From: Alphaproteobacteria bacterium
GTDB lineage: Bacteria; Pseudomonadota; Alphaproteobacteria; GCA-2746255
Direction of reading: 5' to 3'
Length of the DNA: 45,706 nucleotides
Assembly: GCA_021296325.1 (NCBI GenBank)
Contig: JAGWAR010000007.1
Span: 1-45,706 of the forward strand
Shown: positions 37,448-45,139 of the stretch, piece by piece
How the letters are laid out: every line of letters begins with the position of its first letter
How positions within the stretch are numbered: position 1 is the first letter of the stretch
Made by a program: the position numbers and the translations under genes
Notes under the pieces: model-generated
What the model saw: only the letters and a program-made list of their open reading frames with translations
Database searches by the model: none
What the model was told of the DNA's origin: nothing

Positions 37448-38371
37448 ATGAAGCCGACCAGCCGCGTTCAGGAAATCCTCTCCGCTTACGAGGGCGAAAG
37501 CCGCGACACCAGGGAAAACCTGGCGCGCATCCTGATGCATGGCCGCCTCGGCGGCACCGGCCGGCTGGTCATCCTGCCGGTTGATCAGGGTTTCGAACAC
37601 GGCCCCGCCCGCAGCTTCGCGCCCAACCCGGACGCCTACGACCCCCACTACCACTACCGGCTCGCCATCGACGCGGGGCTTTCGGCCTATGCGGCGCCGC
37701 TCGGCATGCTGGAGGCCGGCGTCGATACGTTCGGCGACAAAATTCCGACGATCCTGAAAATGAACAGCGCCAACAGCCTGAACCGCGCCAAGGAGGCCCC
37801 CGACCAGGCGGTGACGGGCTCGGTCGAGGACGCGCTCCGTCTCGGCTGTGCGGCGGTCGGCTTCACGATCTACCCCGGTTCGGACGCGGCCTACGGCATG
37901 TTCGAGGAAATCCGCGACATCGCGCGCGAGGCGAAGAAGATGGGCCTGGCCGTCGTCGTCTGGTCCTACCCGCGCGGCGGCAACCTTTCGACCGAGGGCG
38001 AGACGGCCATCGACATCATCGCCTACGCCGCCCACATGGCCTGCCTGCTCGGCGCCAACGTCGTGAAGGTGAAGCTGCCGACGGCCCATCTGGAACTGCC
38101 GGCCGCCAAGAAGGTGTACGAAGCCCAGAAGGTCGACATTTCGACGCTCGCCGCCCGGGTGCGCCACGTCGTCGAAAGCTGTTTCGGGGGACGGCGCCTC
38201 GTCGTCTTTTCCGGCGGCTCCTCGAAGGACCTCGACAGCCTCTATGAAGAAGCCCGCGCCATCCGCGATGGCGGCGGCACCGGCTCGATCATCGGGCGCA
38301 ACACCTTCCAGCGGCCGCGCGAAGAGGCGTTGAAGATGCTGGACACGATCATCGGGATTTACCAGGGATAA
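37448..38371 (+). CDS. fbaB: Class I fructose-bisphosphate aldolase (FbaB/DhnA type)
   Basis: A 307-residue TIM-barrel aldolase of the DhnA/FbaB type, splitting fructose-1,6-bisphosphate into dihydroxyacetone phosphate and glyceraldehyde-3-phosphate. VILPVDQGFEHGPARSF is the opening strand and phosphate region. GANVVKVKLPTAHLEL holds the Schiff-base Lys. VVFSGGSSKDLDSL and GSIIGRNTFQRPREEALKML bind phosphate. No metal ligands of class II enzymes are seen. Its stop TAA (38369-38371) is in the same frame as thiE, which opens at once after it. Confidence 0.93.
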   Translation: MKPTSRVQEILSAYEGESRDTRENLARILMHGRLGGTGRLVILPVDQGFEHGPARSFAPNPDAYDPHYHYRLAIDAGLSAYAAPLGMLEAGVDTFGDKIPTILKMNSANSLNRAKEAPDQAVTGSVEDALRLGCAAVGFTIYPGSDAAYGMFEEIRDIAREAKKMGLAVVVWSYPRGGNLSTEGETAIDIIAYAAHMACLLGANVVKVKLPTAHLELPAAKKVYEAQKVDISTLAARVRHVVESCFGGRRLVVFSGGSSKDLDSLYEEARAIRDGGGTGSIIGRNTFQRPREEALKMLDTIIGIYQG

Positions 38372-38377
38372 CCGCGG

Positions 38378-39040
38378 ATTCACACGCACCAGACCCGTCT
38401 TTACCTCCTCACCCCGCCCAAGATTGACCCCGAGGCGTTCGCCGAAAGATTAACCAATGCGTTGGAAGCGGGTGACATCGCTTGCCTGCAACTGCGCCTG
38501 AAGGACGTCGCCGACGACGCGATTCGCGCCGCCGTGAAAACGCTGCTTCCCGTCTGCCATGCCCACGACGTGCCGCTTCTCGTCAACGACCGGCCCGACC
38601 TTGCGAAGGAAACCGGCGCCGACGGCGTCCATGTCGGTCAGCAGGACATGGCCTGCGCGAAGGCCCGCGACCTTCTCGGCGACGACGCCATCGTCGGCGT
38701 CACCTGTCACGATTCGCGCCACCTCGCCATGCTCGCCGCCGAGGCGGGCGCCGACTACGTCGCCTTCGGCGCCTTCTATCCGACGACGACGAAGGAAACG
38801 AAATATTCCCCGCGCCCGGAAATTCTCGAATGGTGGAGCGAATCGACGACGCTTCCCTGCGTCGCCATCGGCGGCATCACGCCGGAGAATTGCGCCCCGC
38901 TGGTTACCGCGGGCGCCGACTTCCTGGCCGTGCTGCGCGGCGTCTGGGACGACCCGGCCGGCCCGGCCGAGGCCGTGCGCGCCTTCAACCGGGCCATCCG
39001 CAAGGCCGCCGACGCGCCGCCACCGCCGGAAGCGGCCTGA
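38378..39040 (+). CDS. thiE: Thiamine-phosphate synthase, start codon non-standard
   Basis: A TIM-barrel enzyme joining HMP-pyrophosphate and thiazole phosphate. QLRLKD, LLVNDRPDLAKETGADGVHV with GQQD, GVTCHDSRH, VAFGAFYPTTTKE and AIGGITPEN are ThiE landmarks. The natural N-terminus TRLYLLTPPKID begins near 38393, but no ATG, GTG or TTG lies in frame between the fbaB stop and TTG 38462, which is inside the first helix (after AERLTNA). The best candidate is ATT 38378, 10 bases after AGGG (38364-38367), giving 220 residues. Alternatives are stop read-through from fbaB in the same frame, or an error in the sequence. Confidence 0.8.
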   Translation: MHTHQTRLYLLTPPKIDPEAFAERLTNALEAGDIACLQLRLKDVADDAIRAAVKTLLPVCHAHDVPLLVNDRPDLAKETGADGVHVGQQDMACAKARDLLGDDAIVGVTCHDSRHLAMLAAEAGADYVAFGAFYPTTTKETKYSPRPEILEWWSESTTLPCVAIGGITPENCAPLVTAGADFLAVLRGVWDDPAGPAEAVRAFNRAIRKAADAPPPPEAA

Positions 39041-39126
39041 CGCACGCCCGCCAGGCGATTGCCGAAGCGCCGATGACCTGTTAGGTATCCCGCCTCGTTT
39101 CCCCTGCAACCACACAACGATTGCAC

Positions 39127-39696
39127 ATGAAGATCAGCGGCAATGCCATCCGCCCCGGCATGGTGATTGAACACAAAGGCAGGCTCTGGGCGGCGGTGAA
39201 AACCCAGCACACCCAGCCCGGCAAGGGCGGCGCCTACCTTCAGGTCGAGCTGCGCGAACTGCGCGACGGCACGAAGCTGAACGAGCGCTTTCGCTCCAGC
39301 GAAGACGTCGAACGCGTCCGTCTCGACCAGCGGGACTACCAATACCTCTACCGCGAGGACGACATCCTGACCTTCATGGACACGGAAAGCTTCGAGCAGG
39401 TGACGATCAACGCAAGCCTCGTCGGCGAGGCGATCGCGTTTCTGCAGGACGGCATGATGGTCACCATCGAATCCCACGAAGGCGATCCCGTCGGCGTCAT
39501 GCTGCCCGACAACACCGTTTGCACGGTCGCCGAGACCGAAGGCGTGATCAAGGGACAGACGGCCGCCGCCTCCTTCAAGCCGGCGGTGCTCGACAACGGC
39601 GTGCGCGTCTCCGTGCCGCCGCACATCGCCATCGGCGACCGCATCGTCGTCAACACGGCCGAGCGTACTTACGTCGAACGGGCAAAGGACGAATAA
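39127..39696 (+). CDS. efp: Elongation factor P
   Basis: A 189-residue three-domain beta-barrel protein that rescues ribosomes stalled at polyproline. It starts MKISGNAIRPGMVIEHKGR. The domain-I loop HTQPGKGGAY carries Lys33, the position lysylated or otherwise modified in EF-P. PDNTVCTVAETEGVIKGQTA and PPHIAIGDRIVVNTAERTYV close domains II and III. ATG 39127 is preferred to TTG 39121. The several proline-rich proteins nearby (TolA, the OmpA-domain protein) would be natural clients. It ends two bases before the next gene. Confidence 0.97.
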   Translation: MKISGNAIRPGMVIEHKGRLWAAVKTQHTQPGKGGAYLQVELRELRDGTKLNERFRSSEDVERVRLDQRDYQYLYREDDILTFMDTESFEQVTINASLVGEAIAFLQDGMMVTIESHEGDPVGVMLPDNTVCTVAETEGVIKGQTAAASFKPAVLDNGVRVSVPPHIAIGDRIVVNTAERTYVERAKDE

Positions 39697-39698
39697 GC

Positions 39699-40511
39699 GT
39701 GCGTTCCGCCATCATCAACGTTATGGAAGGCGCGGCCCGCAAGGCGGCCCGTTCGCTCGTCCACGATTTCGGCGAGGTCGAGCAGCTTCAGGTCTCGAAG
39801 AAGGGACCGGGCGACTTCGTAACGAACGCCGATCTCAAATCCGAAAAAATCCTGCGCAAGGAACTTCGCCGCGCCCGGCCGGATTATGGCTTCCTGCTCG
39901 AGGAAAGCGGCGCCGAGGAAGGAACCGACCCCGACAACACCTGGCTGGTGGATCCCCTCGACGGCACCTCGAACTTCCTGCACGGCAATCCTCACTTCTC
40001 CATCACCATCGCGCTGCGGCGCGAGGGCAAGACCCAGGCCGGCATCATCCTCGATCCGATTCAGGACGAATTCTTCTGGGCGGAACGGGGCGGCGGCGCC
40101 TTTCTGAACGACCGTCGGCTGCGCGTCTCGGCGCGCAAGCAACTGGCCGAGGCGCTGGTAGCCTTCGGCGAGCCATTCGGCGGGCGGCCCGGAAAGAAAT
40201 CCATCGCCGAAGTTCTGCCAAGGGTGATGGAAAAGACGGCCGGCCTCCGCCGCACCGGCGCCGCCGCCCAGGACCTGGCCTACGTTGCCGCCGGGCGGTT
40301 CGACGCCTATTGGGAGGAAGGGCTCAAGCCCTGGGACATGGCGGCCGGCATCCTGCTCGTCCAGGAGGCGGGCGGCTACGTGACGGAAATCGGTGGCGGC
40401 AAGAACATGCTCGAAACGGGAAGCGTGCTTGCCACGAACGACCGCCTCTACCCCACCGTGGCCAAATTGCTGCGCGAAGCCTACGCCGCGGCTAGCACAG
40501 TAACGGATTGA
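39699..40511 (+). CDS. suhB: Inositol monophosphatase family protein (SuhB-like)
   Basis: A 270-residue magnesium-dependent phosphatase. GPGDFVTNADLKSEKIL, GFLLEESGAEEG (metal Glu), WLVDPLDGTSNFLHG (metal Asp-Asp) and EGLKPWDMAAGILLVQEAGG (third Asp site) are the family motifs in order. It may dephosphorylate inositol-1-phosphate or related sugar phosphates; SuhB members also assist rRNA transcription. Start GTG 39699 lies two bases after the efp stop, so the two are likely coupled. The symbol is by family resemblance. Confidence 0.88.
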   Translation: MRSAIINVMEGAARKAARSLVHDFGEVEQLQVSKKGPGDFVTNADLKSEKILRKELRRARPDYGFLLEESGAEEGTDPDNTWLVDPLDGTSNFLHGNPHFSITIALRREGKTQAGIILDPIQDEFFWAERGGGAFLNDRRLRVSARKQLAEALVAFGEPFGGRPGKKSIAEVLPRVMEKTAGLRRTGAAAQDLAYVAAGRFDAYWEEGLKPWDMAAGILLVQEAGGYVTEIGGGKNMLETGSVLATNDRLYPTVAKLLREAYAAASTVTD

Positions 40512-40562
40512 TTTTTAGTTCGAATTCTTGCGAACCCATTGTCTCTACCCAAGCTCTGGGCT

Positions 40563-41645
40563 ATGGTCGCGGGGATGCTTTCATCTGCTCGCACCCGGAT
40601 CGGCGCCCTCGTCGTAAGCGGCGTTGTGCTTGCCGGCAGTCCCGTTTTTGCCGAGGAACCCGTCATCGTCGGCGGCACCGGCAAACCCAGCGTGTCCGTG
40701 GACATGGGTGTGCTCGATTCGCTCGGCGCCTCTCCCTTTATGCCGCAGCTCATGATGCCGGGACCGGGCCCCGCCCGTAACGGCCGCATCGAACTGCACG
40801 CACCCGGCACGGCTCCCGCCGCCGCAACGCAAGCTCCACCCGAACCGGTCGAGATGACGCCGCCCGAACCCGCCATGGCGGAACCGAAAATGGCCGAGCC
40901 GGAAGAAAAGATCGTCCTTACCCCGCCCGCGCCGAAGGCAGCGCCCGTTGAACCGGCGGAAGAAGAAATGGCGGAACCGGCGCCTGCGCCGGCACCTGTC
41001 CCTGCCCCGGTTGAGAAGAAGATGACGGAACCCGCCCCGGCCGAAGCGGTGGCAAAGCCGCCGCCGGCCATGCCGGAAAAGGTCCAGCTGACGCCGCCGC
41101 CGGCCAAGCTGGCCGCACCGAAGCCCGCCGCCCCGGCCAAGCCCGCCGCCCCGCTCGAGATGCCGGACGCGCCGCCGCCGCCGGTCACGCTGACCGAACC
41201 GATTCCGACCCCGACCCCGCCGCCGGAGCCGCCGGCCGCCGCGAAGGAAACGCCGCCGCCCGTTCAGAAACCGGCAGTCAAGGCCGTGGAGGAAACCGCG
41301 CGCCTGCCCGAGACCGCCCTACCGGTGGCAACGGACGAACCCTTGAGCGTCGAATTCGCAAGCGAAAGCGCGTTGCTCTCCGACAAGGCGAAGGCCGCGC
41401 TCGACGCCTTCGCGGAACGGCTCAAGAACGCGCCTTCCTCGCGCGTGCAGTTGCTGGCCTACGCCAGCGGCACCCAGGAAACGGCGAGCCAGGCGCGACG
41501 CCTGTCTCTTTCCCGCGCCCTTGTCGTGCGCTCCTACCTGATCGAGGCCGGGGTCTCCAGCATCCGCATTGATGTTCGCGCGCTCGGCAACAAGGTCGAG
41601 GGCGAACCGGCCGACCGCGTCGACCTTACCTTCCCGAAAAGCTGA
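40563..41645 (+). CDS. Proline-rich periplasmic protein with OmpA C-terminal domain
   Basis: About 360 residues. A signal peptide (RIGALVVSGVVLAGSPVFA) is followed by a short segment and a long low-complexity stretch of Pro/Ala/Glu/Lys (about residues 75-245; APKAAPVEPAEEEMAEPAPA is typical). An OmpA-like domain (VEFASESALLSDKAKAALDA, RRLSLSRALVVRSYLIEAG, IRIDVRALGN) ends it. The canonical GH.D..G segment reads LLAYASGTQ, so the usual peptidoglycan-binding residues are altered. Starts ATG 40563 and ATG 40575 are both possible, and neither has a good ribosome site. It likely spans the periplasm. Confidence 0.8.
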   Translation: MVAGMLSSARTRIGALVVSGVVLAGSPVFAEEPVIVGGTGKPSVSVDMGVLDSLGASPFMPQLMMPGPGPARNGRIELHAPGTAPAAATQAPPEPVEMTPPEPAMAEPKMAEPEEKIVLTPPAPKAAPVEPAEEEMAEPAPAPAPVPAPVEKKMTEPAPAEAVAKPPPAMPEKVQLTPPPAKLAAPKPAAPAKPAAPLEMPDAPPPPVTLTEPIPTPTPPPEPPAAAKETPPPVQKPAVKAVEETARLPETALPVATDEPLSVEFASESALLSDKAKAALDAFAERLKNAPSSRVQLLAYASGTQETASQARRLSLSRALVVRSYLIEAGVSSIRIDVRALGNKVEGEPADRVDLTFPKS

Positions 41646-41656
41646 TTTTCAAAGCC

Positions 41657-43456
41657 CTAGCCCAGGGATGAACGGACCAGCGCCGGCTCGAACTGCAATT
41701 CGGCAAGCCGCGCGTAAAGGGGCGACGTCTTCAGCAACTCCGCGTGGCTGCCCGTCGCCACGATCCTCCCTTCCTCCATCACGACGATGCGGTCCGCCTT
41801 CAGCACGGTCGAAAGCCGGTGCGCGATAATCAGCGTCGTGCGCTTCGCCATCAACTCGGCCAGCGCTTCCTGCACGACGCGCTCGCTTTCCGAATCAAGC
41901 GCGCTCGTCGCCTCGTCCAGCAGCAGCACGGCCGGGTCGCGCAGGACCGCGCGCGCAATTGCGATCCGCTGCTTCTGCCCGCCCGAAAGCCGCACCCCCT
42001 TCTCGCCGAGAAAGCTTGCAAACCCCTCCGGCAATTCGTCGAGGAAGGTGGCCGCATGGGCCGCTTCCGCCGCCGCCCGGATAGCCGCCTCGCCGGCGTC
42101 GGGCCGGCCGTAGCGGATGTTCTCCCAGGCGGTGCCGGAGAAGATGACCGGGTCCTGGGGCACCAGGCCAAGGCGGGCGCGCACGTCGCCGGGGTCCGCC
42201 TCGCGAAGCGAAACCCCGTCCACCGCGATGCGCCCCGCTTGCGGGTCGTAGAACCGCAACAGCAACTGAAAGACGGTCGATTTCCCCGCGCCCGAAGGCC
42301 CGACCAGCGCAAGTTTCTCGCCGGGCGCGATCTTCAGGTCGAAGTCGCAAAGCGCCGGCCGGTCGGCCCGCGAAGGATAGGCGAACGTGACGCCGTCGAA
42401 GACGACCTCGCCGCGGGCCGGCGAAGGCAGGGCGACGGGGTTTTCCGGCGCGGTGATTCCGGGCTTCGTCGCCAGCAGGTCCATCAGCCGCTCCGCCGAG
42501 CCCGCGGCGCGCTGCAGGTCGCCGACCACCTCGCTGATGGCGCCGGTGGCGCCGGCGACGACGACGGCATAGAAGACGAAGGCGGCCAGCTCGCCGGCGC
42601 TGATCTTGCCCGCCAGCACGTCGTGGCCACCGATCCAGAGGATGCAGCCGATGGCGCTGAAGGCGAACACGATGACGACCACCGTCAAGATCGCGCGCAC
42701 GCGCACGCGCCGCATACCGGTCCTGAACGCATCCTCGACCCGGCCCGCGAACTGCGCCCGGTCCACGTCCTGATGGTTGAAAGCCTGAACGGTGCGCACC
42801 GCGTTGATGCTTTCCTCGACGTAAGCCCCGACATCGGCGACCCGGTCCTGGCTCGCCCGCGAAAGCCGGCGCACGCGCCGGCCGATGATCAGGATCGGAG
42901 CCACGACCAGCGGCACGACCAGCACGACCAGCAGCGTCAGCTTCGGGCTGGTCACCGCCAGCAGCACGACGCCACCCACCAGCAGCAGGACGTTGCGCAA
43001 CGCCATCGACAGGCTCGATCCGACGACGGTCTGCAACAGCGTCGTGTCCGTGGTGAGACGCGACAGCACCTCGCCCGTCTTCGTCACCTCGAAGAAGGCG
43101 GGGTCGAGTTTCAGAATATGGTCGAAGACGGCGCGGCGGATGTCGGCGACGACGCGCTCGCCGACCCAGGAGACAAGGTAGAACCGCCCATAGGTCGCCA
43201 CCGCCAGCAGCGCGATGACGCCGAACAACGCCATCAGCGCCTCGTCCAGCAGCGCCGCGTTGCCGACGCCGAAACCCTCGTCGACCAGCGTGCGCAACCC
43301 CATGCCAAGCGCCAGCACGGTGGTGGCGGCCAGGCTCAGGGCGCCAAACGCGCCGGCGATGCCAAGCCCGTAGGGCCGAAGAAAAGGGCCCAGCCTTCGC
43401 AGGTGGTGAAGGTCCCGGCTGGAGCCGGCGGGCGCGGAGGCGTCTGGTTCGCTCAA
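41657..43456 (-). CDS. ABC exporter, fused permease and ATPase (MsbA/LmrA-like)
   Basis: A 599-residue half-transporter. Residues about 28-310 are a six-helix ABC membrane domain (FGALSLAATTVLALGMGL, LMALFGVIALLAVATYGRF). The ATPase has Walker A LVGPSGAGKSTVFQLL, signature VRLSGGQKQRIAIARA, Walker B AVLLLDEATSALDSESER and H-loop LIIAHRLSTVLKADR. It would work as a homodimer exporting a lipid or hydrophobic compound; the substrate is unknown. Start TTG 43456 is the only usable start, with a weak AGGA ten bases ahead. It is convergent with the OmpA-domain gene and divergent from rpmE. Confidence 0.92.
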   Translation of the reverse strand: MSEPDASAPAGSSRDLHHLRRLGPFLRPYGLGIAGAFGALSLAATTVLALGMGLRTLVDEGFGVGNAALLDEALMALFGVIALLAVATYGRFYLVSWVGERVVADIRRAVFDHILKLDPAFFEVTKTGEVLSRLTTDTTLLQTVVGSSLSMALRNVLLLVGGVVLLAVTSPKLTLLVVLVVPLVVAPILIIGRRVRRLSRASQDRVADVGAYVEESINAVRTVQAFNHQDVDRAQFAGRVEDAFRTGMRRVRVRAILTVVVIVFAFSAIGCILWIGGHDVLAGKISAGELAAFVFYAVVVAGATGAISEVVGDLQRAAGSAERLMDLLATKPGITAPENPVALPSPARGEVVFDGVTFAYPSRADRPALCDFDLKIAPGEKLALVGPSGAGKSTVFQLLLRFYDPQAGRIAVDGVSLREADPGDVRARLGLVPQDPVIFSGTAWENIRYGRPDAGEAAIRAAAEAAHAATFLDELPEGFASFLGEKGVRLSGGQKQRIAIARAVLRDPAVLLLDEATSALDSESERVVQEALAELMAKRTTLIIAHRLSTVLKADRIVVMEEGRIVATGSHAELLKTSPLYARLAELQFEPALVRSSLG

Positions 43457-43523
43457 GAGGGCGGTATCCTGGTCTTCGGGCCGGAGGGGCCGGCTTTTCG
43501 CCGGGTGAACCTATCAACTGTCC

Positions 43524-43570
43524 CCGGCCCCAACAACCGGGGCTTTCCGCCCCTTGTTCCGGGGGGCCGG
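43524..43570. repeat. Long GC-rich inverted repeat upstream of rpmE
   Basis: CCGGCCCC (43524-43531), AACAA and GGGGC on the left pair with GCCCC, TTGTT and GGGGCCGG (ending 43570) on the right, with small bulges and the loop TTTCC. It lies in the gap between the divergent ABC exporter and rpmE, and overlaps the candidate rpmE -35 box. It is therefore more likely a DNA-level element, or a hairpin on the exporter strand, than part of the rpmE message. Confidence 0.6.
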
Positions 43571-43582
43571 CTTCGCTATAAC
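43554..43582 (+). promoter_or_regulatory. Candidate rpmE promoter
   Basis: TTGTTC (43554-43559), 17 bases and TATAAC (43577-43582) resemble a housekeeping promoter. The transcript would start near 43589 and reach the ribosome site AGGGAG (about 43600) before ATG 43612. The leader is short, so leader-mediated autoregulation is not evident. Confidence 0.55.
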
Positions 43583-43611
43583 CTTGGCCCTCGACCCCAG
43601 GGAGCAATGGG

Positions 43612-43839
43612 ATGAAAAAAGAAGGCCACCCCGACTACCACATGATCAACGTCGTGCGCACCGATGGCACGACGTTCCAGACCCGCTCGACCTGGGGCAA
43701 GGAAGGGGACACGCTGAAGCTCGACATCGACCCGCTTTCGCACCCCGCCTGGACCGGCGTTCACCGGCTCATGGACAGCGGCGGCCAGCTTGCCAAGTTC
43801 AAGAAGCGTTTCCAGGATTTCGGCCTGAAATCCTCGTAA
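43612..43839 (+). CDS. rpmE: 50S ribosomal protein L31
   Basis: A 75-residue L31 beginning [20 protein letters not shown], with [19 protein letters not shown] and the C-terminal [17 protein letters not shown]. No cysteine is present, so this is the zinc-free (C-minus) form that does not serve as a zinc store. It sits on the large-subunit central protuberance. It follows AGGGAG at a normal distance and is convergent, with six bases between, with the DUF1192 gene. Confidence 0.97.
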   Translation: MKKEGHPDYHMINVVRTDGTTFQTRSTWGKEGDTLKLDIDPLSHPAWTGVHRLMDSGGQLAKFKKRFQDFGLKSS

Positions 43840-43845
43840 ATCCGG

Positions 43846-44034
43846 TTATTTCTTGAAGAACCGCTCGGCGTCGCTGCTGACGCGCTGCTTCGCCGCGATC
43901 GCCTGCTGCGCCCGCGCAATCTCTTCTTCGAGTTCCGCGACATAGGCTTTCAGCTCCTCGACCCCCATCGGCTCGAGGTTCTTCGGCTTCGGTTTTGCCG
44001 TCTTTGGAACCAGGTCCTCGTCTTCGAAATCCAT
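43846..44034 (-). CDS. DUF1192 family small protein
   Basis: A 62-residue protein with an acidic N-terminus (MDFEDEDLVPKTAKPKPKNL), then EPMGVEELKAYVAELEEEIA and a helical tail AQQAIAAKQRVSSDAERFFKK. This matches DUF1192, a short alphaproteobacterial coiled-coil family often beside rpmE or a quinone oxidoreductase gene. Function unknown. It is divergent from the quinone oxidoreductase, with 89 bases between. Confidence 0.85.
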   Translation of the reverse strand: MDFEDEDLVPKTAKPKPKNLEPMGVEELKAYVAELEEEIARAQQAIAAKQRVSSDAERFFKK

Positions 44035-44123
44035 CCCCGCCCCCGCCGAATGGGGTCTTGCCTCAACTCCGCGATCATACTACACCCGGCTGCATTCCGA
44101 CACTTCCAGCCGCCTTCCCGGAC

Positions 44124-45125
44124 ATGCCCGCAGCCGTCCCCCCCACCATGAACGCCATCGCCATCGCCGAGCCCGGCGGGCCGGAAGCGCTCGTCTGCGT
44201 CGAACGCCCGGTGCCGGAACCGGGCGCCAACGAAGTCCTGATCAAGGTTGCCGCGGCCGGCGTCAACCGCCCCGACATCATGCAGCGCGAAGGCAACTAC
44301 CCGCCGCCGCCGGGCGCCTCCGACCTGCCCGGGCTCGAGGTTGCCGGCGAGGTCGTGGCCCTCGGCCCCGGCGTCACGGCGCCGGGCCTCGGCGAACCCG
44401 TCGCGGCGCTGATCAGCGGCGGCGGTTACGCGGAATATTGTGTGGCGCCCGCCCCCCTCGCCCTGCCGGTGCCGGCCGGGCTCACCCTCACGGAAGCCGC
44501 CGCCATCCCCGAAACCTTCGCCACCGTCTGGACGAACGTCTTTGAACGCGCCCGCCTGCAACCCGGCGAGACCTTTCTCGTCCATGGCGGCACCAGCGGC
44601 ATCGGCACGACGGCGATCCAGTTGGCGAAAGCCTTCGGCGCCACCGTGCTGACGACGGCGGGCAGCCCCGAGAAATGCGCCTTCTGCGAGGAACTCGGCG
44701 CCGATCTCGCGATCCCCTACAAGGACGTCGACTTCGTCGCCGCCGTGAAGGACTTCACCGAAAAACGCGGGCTCGACGTCATCCTCGACATGGTGGGCGG
44801 CGACTACGTGCAGCGGAACCTGGATTGCCTCGGCACGGAAGGCCGCCTCGTCCAGATCGCCTTCCTGAAAGGCCCGAAGGTCGAGCTCAACCTGATCCGC
44901 CTCATGCTGAAACGCCTGACGCTGGCCGGTTCCGTGCTGCGCGCCCGCAGCGTGCCGGAAAAGGCGCAGGTGATGGAGGGCCTCCGCCAGCACGTCTGGC
45001 CGCTCTTCGAAGCAAAACGGGTGAAACCGGTCCTCGATTCGACCTATGCTTTGCAAGACGCAGCCGAGGCGCATCGGCGCATGGAGACAAGCCGGCACAT
45101 CGGCAAGATCGTTCTTCTTCCGTAA
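44124..45125 (+). CDS. NAD(P)H quinone oxidoreductase, PIG3/zeta-crystallin type
   Basis: A 333-residue zinc-free MDR enzyme. MNAIAIAEPGGPEALVCVER leads to VAAAGVNRPDIMQREGNYPP and LPGLEVAGEVVALGPGV, with no zinc-binding Cys cluster. The NADPH fold is VHGGTSGIGTTAIQLAKAFG near residue 150, then GLDVILDMVGGDYVQRNLD. The family reduces quinones by one or two electrons. ATG 44124 gives MPAAVPPTMNAIAI, a usual family start; ATG 44148 is an alternative. The DUF899 gene follows 14 bases later. Confidence 0.92.
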   Translation: MPAAVPPTMNAIAIAEPGGPEALVCVERPVPEPGANEVLIKVAAAGVNRPDIMQREGNYPPPPGASDLPGLEVAGEVVALGPGVTAPGLGEPVAALISGGGYAEYCVAPAPLALPVPAGLTLTEAAAIPETFATVWTNVFERARLQPGETFLVHGGTSGIGTTAIQLAKAFGATVLTTAGSPEKCAFCEELGADLAIPYKDVDFVAAVKDFTEKRGLDVILDMVGGDYVQRNLDCLGTEGRLVQIAFLKGPKVELNLIRLMLKRLTLAGSVLRARSVPEKAQVMEGLRQHVWPLFEAKRVKPVLDSTYALQDAAEAHRRMETSRHIGKIVLLP

Positions 45126-45139
45126 GAGAGGAGGAAACC

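Noticed and set aside
40840-41280. Repeats in the OmpA-domain gene as a tandem repeat element
   Set aside because: Low-complexity Pro/Ala/Glu coding sequence without a regular unit.
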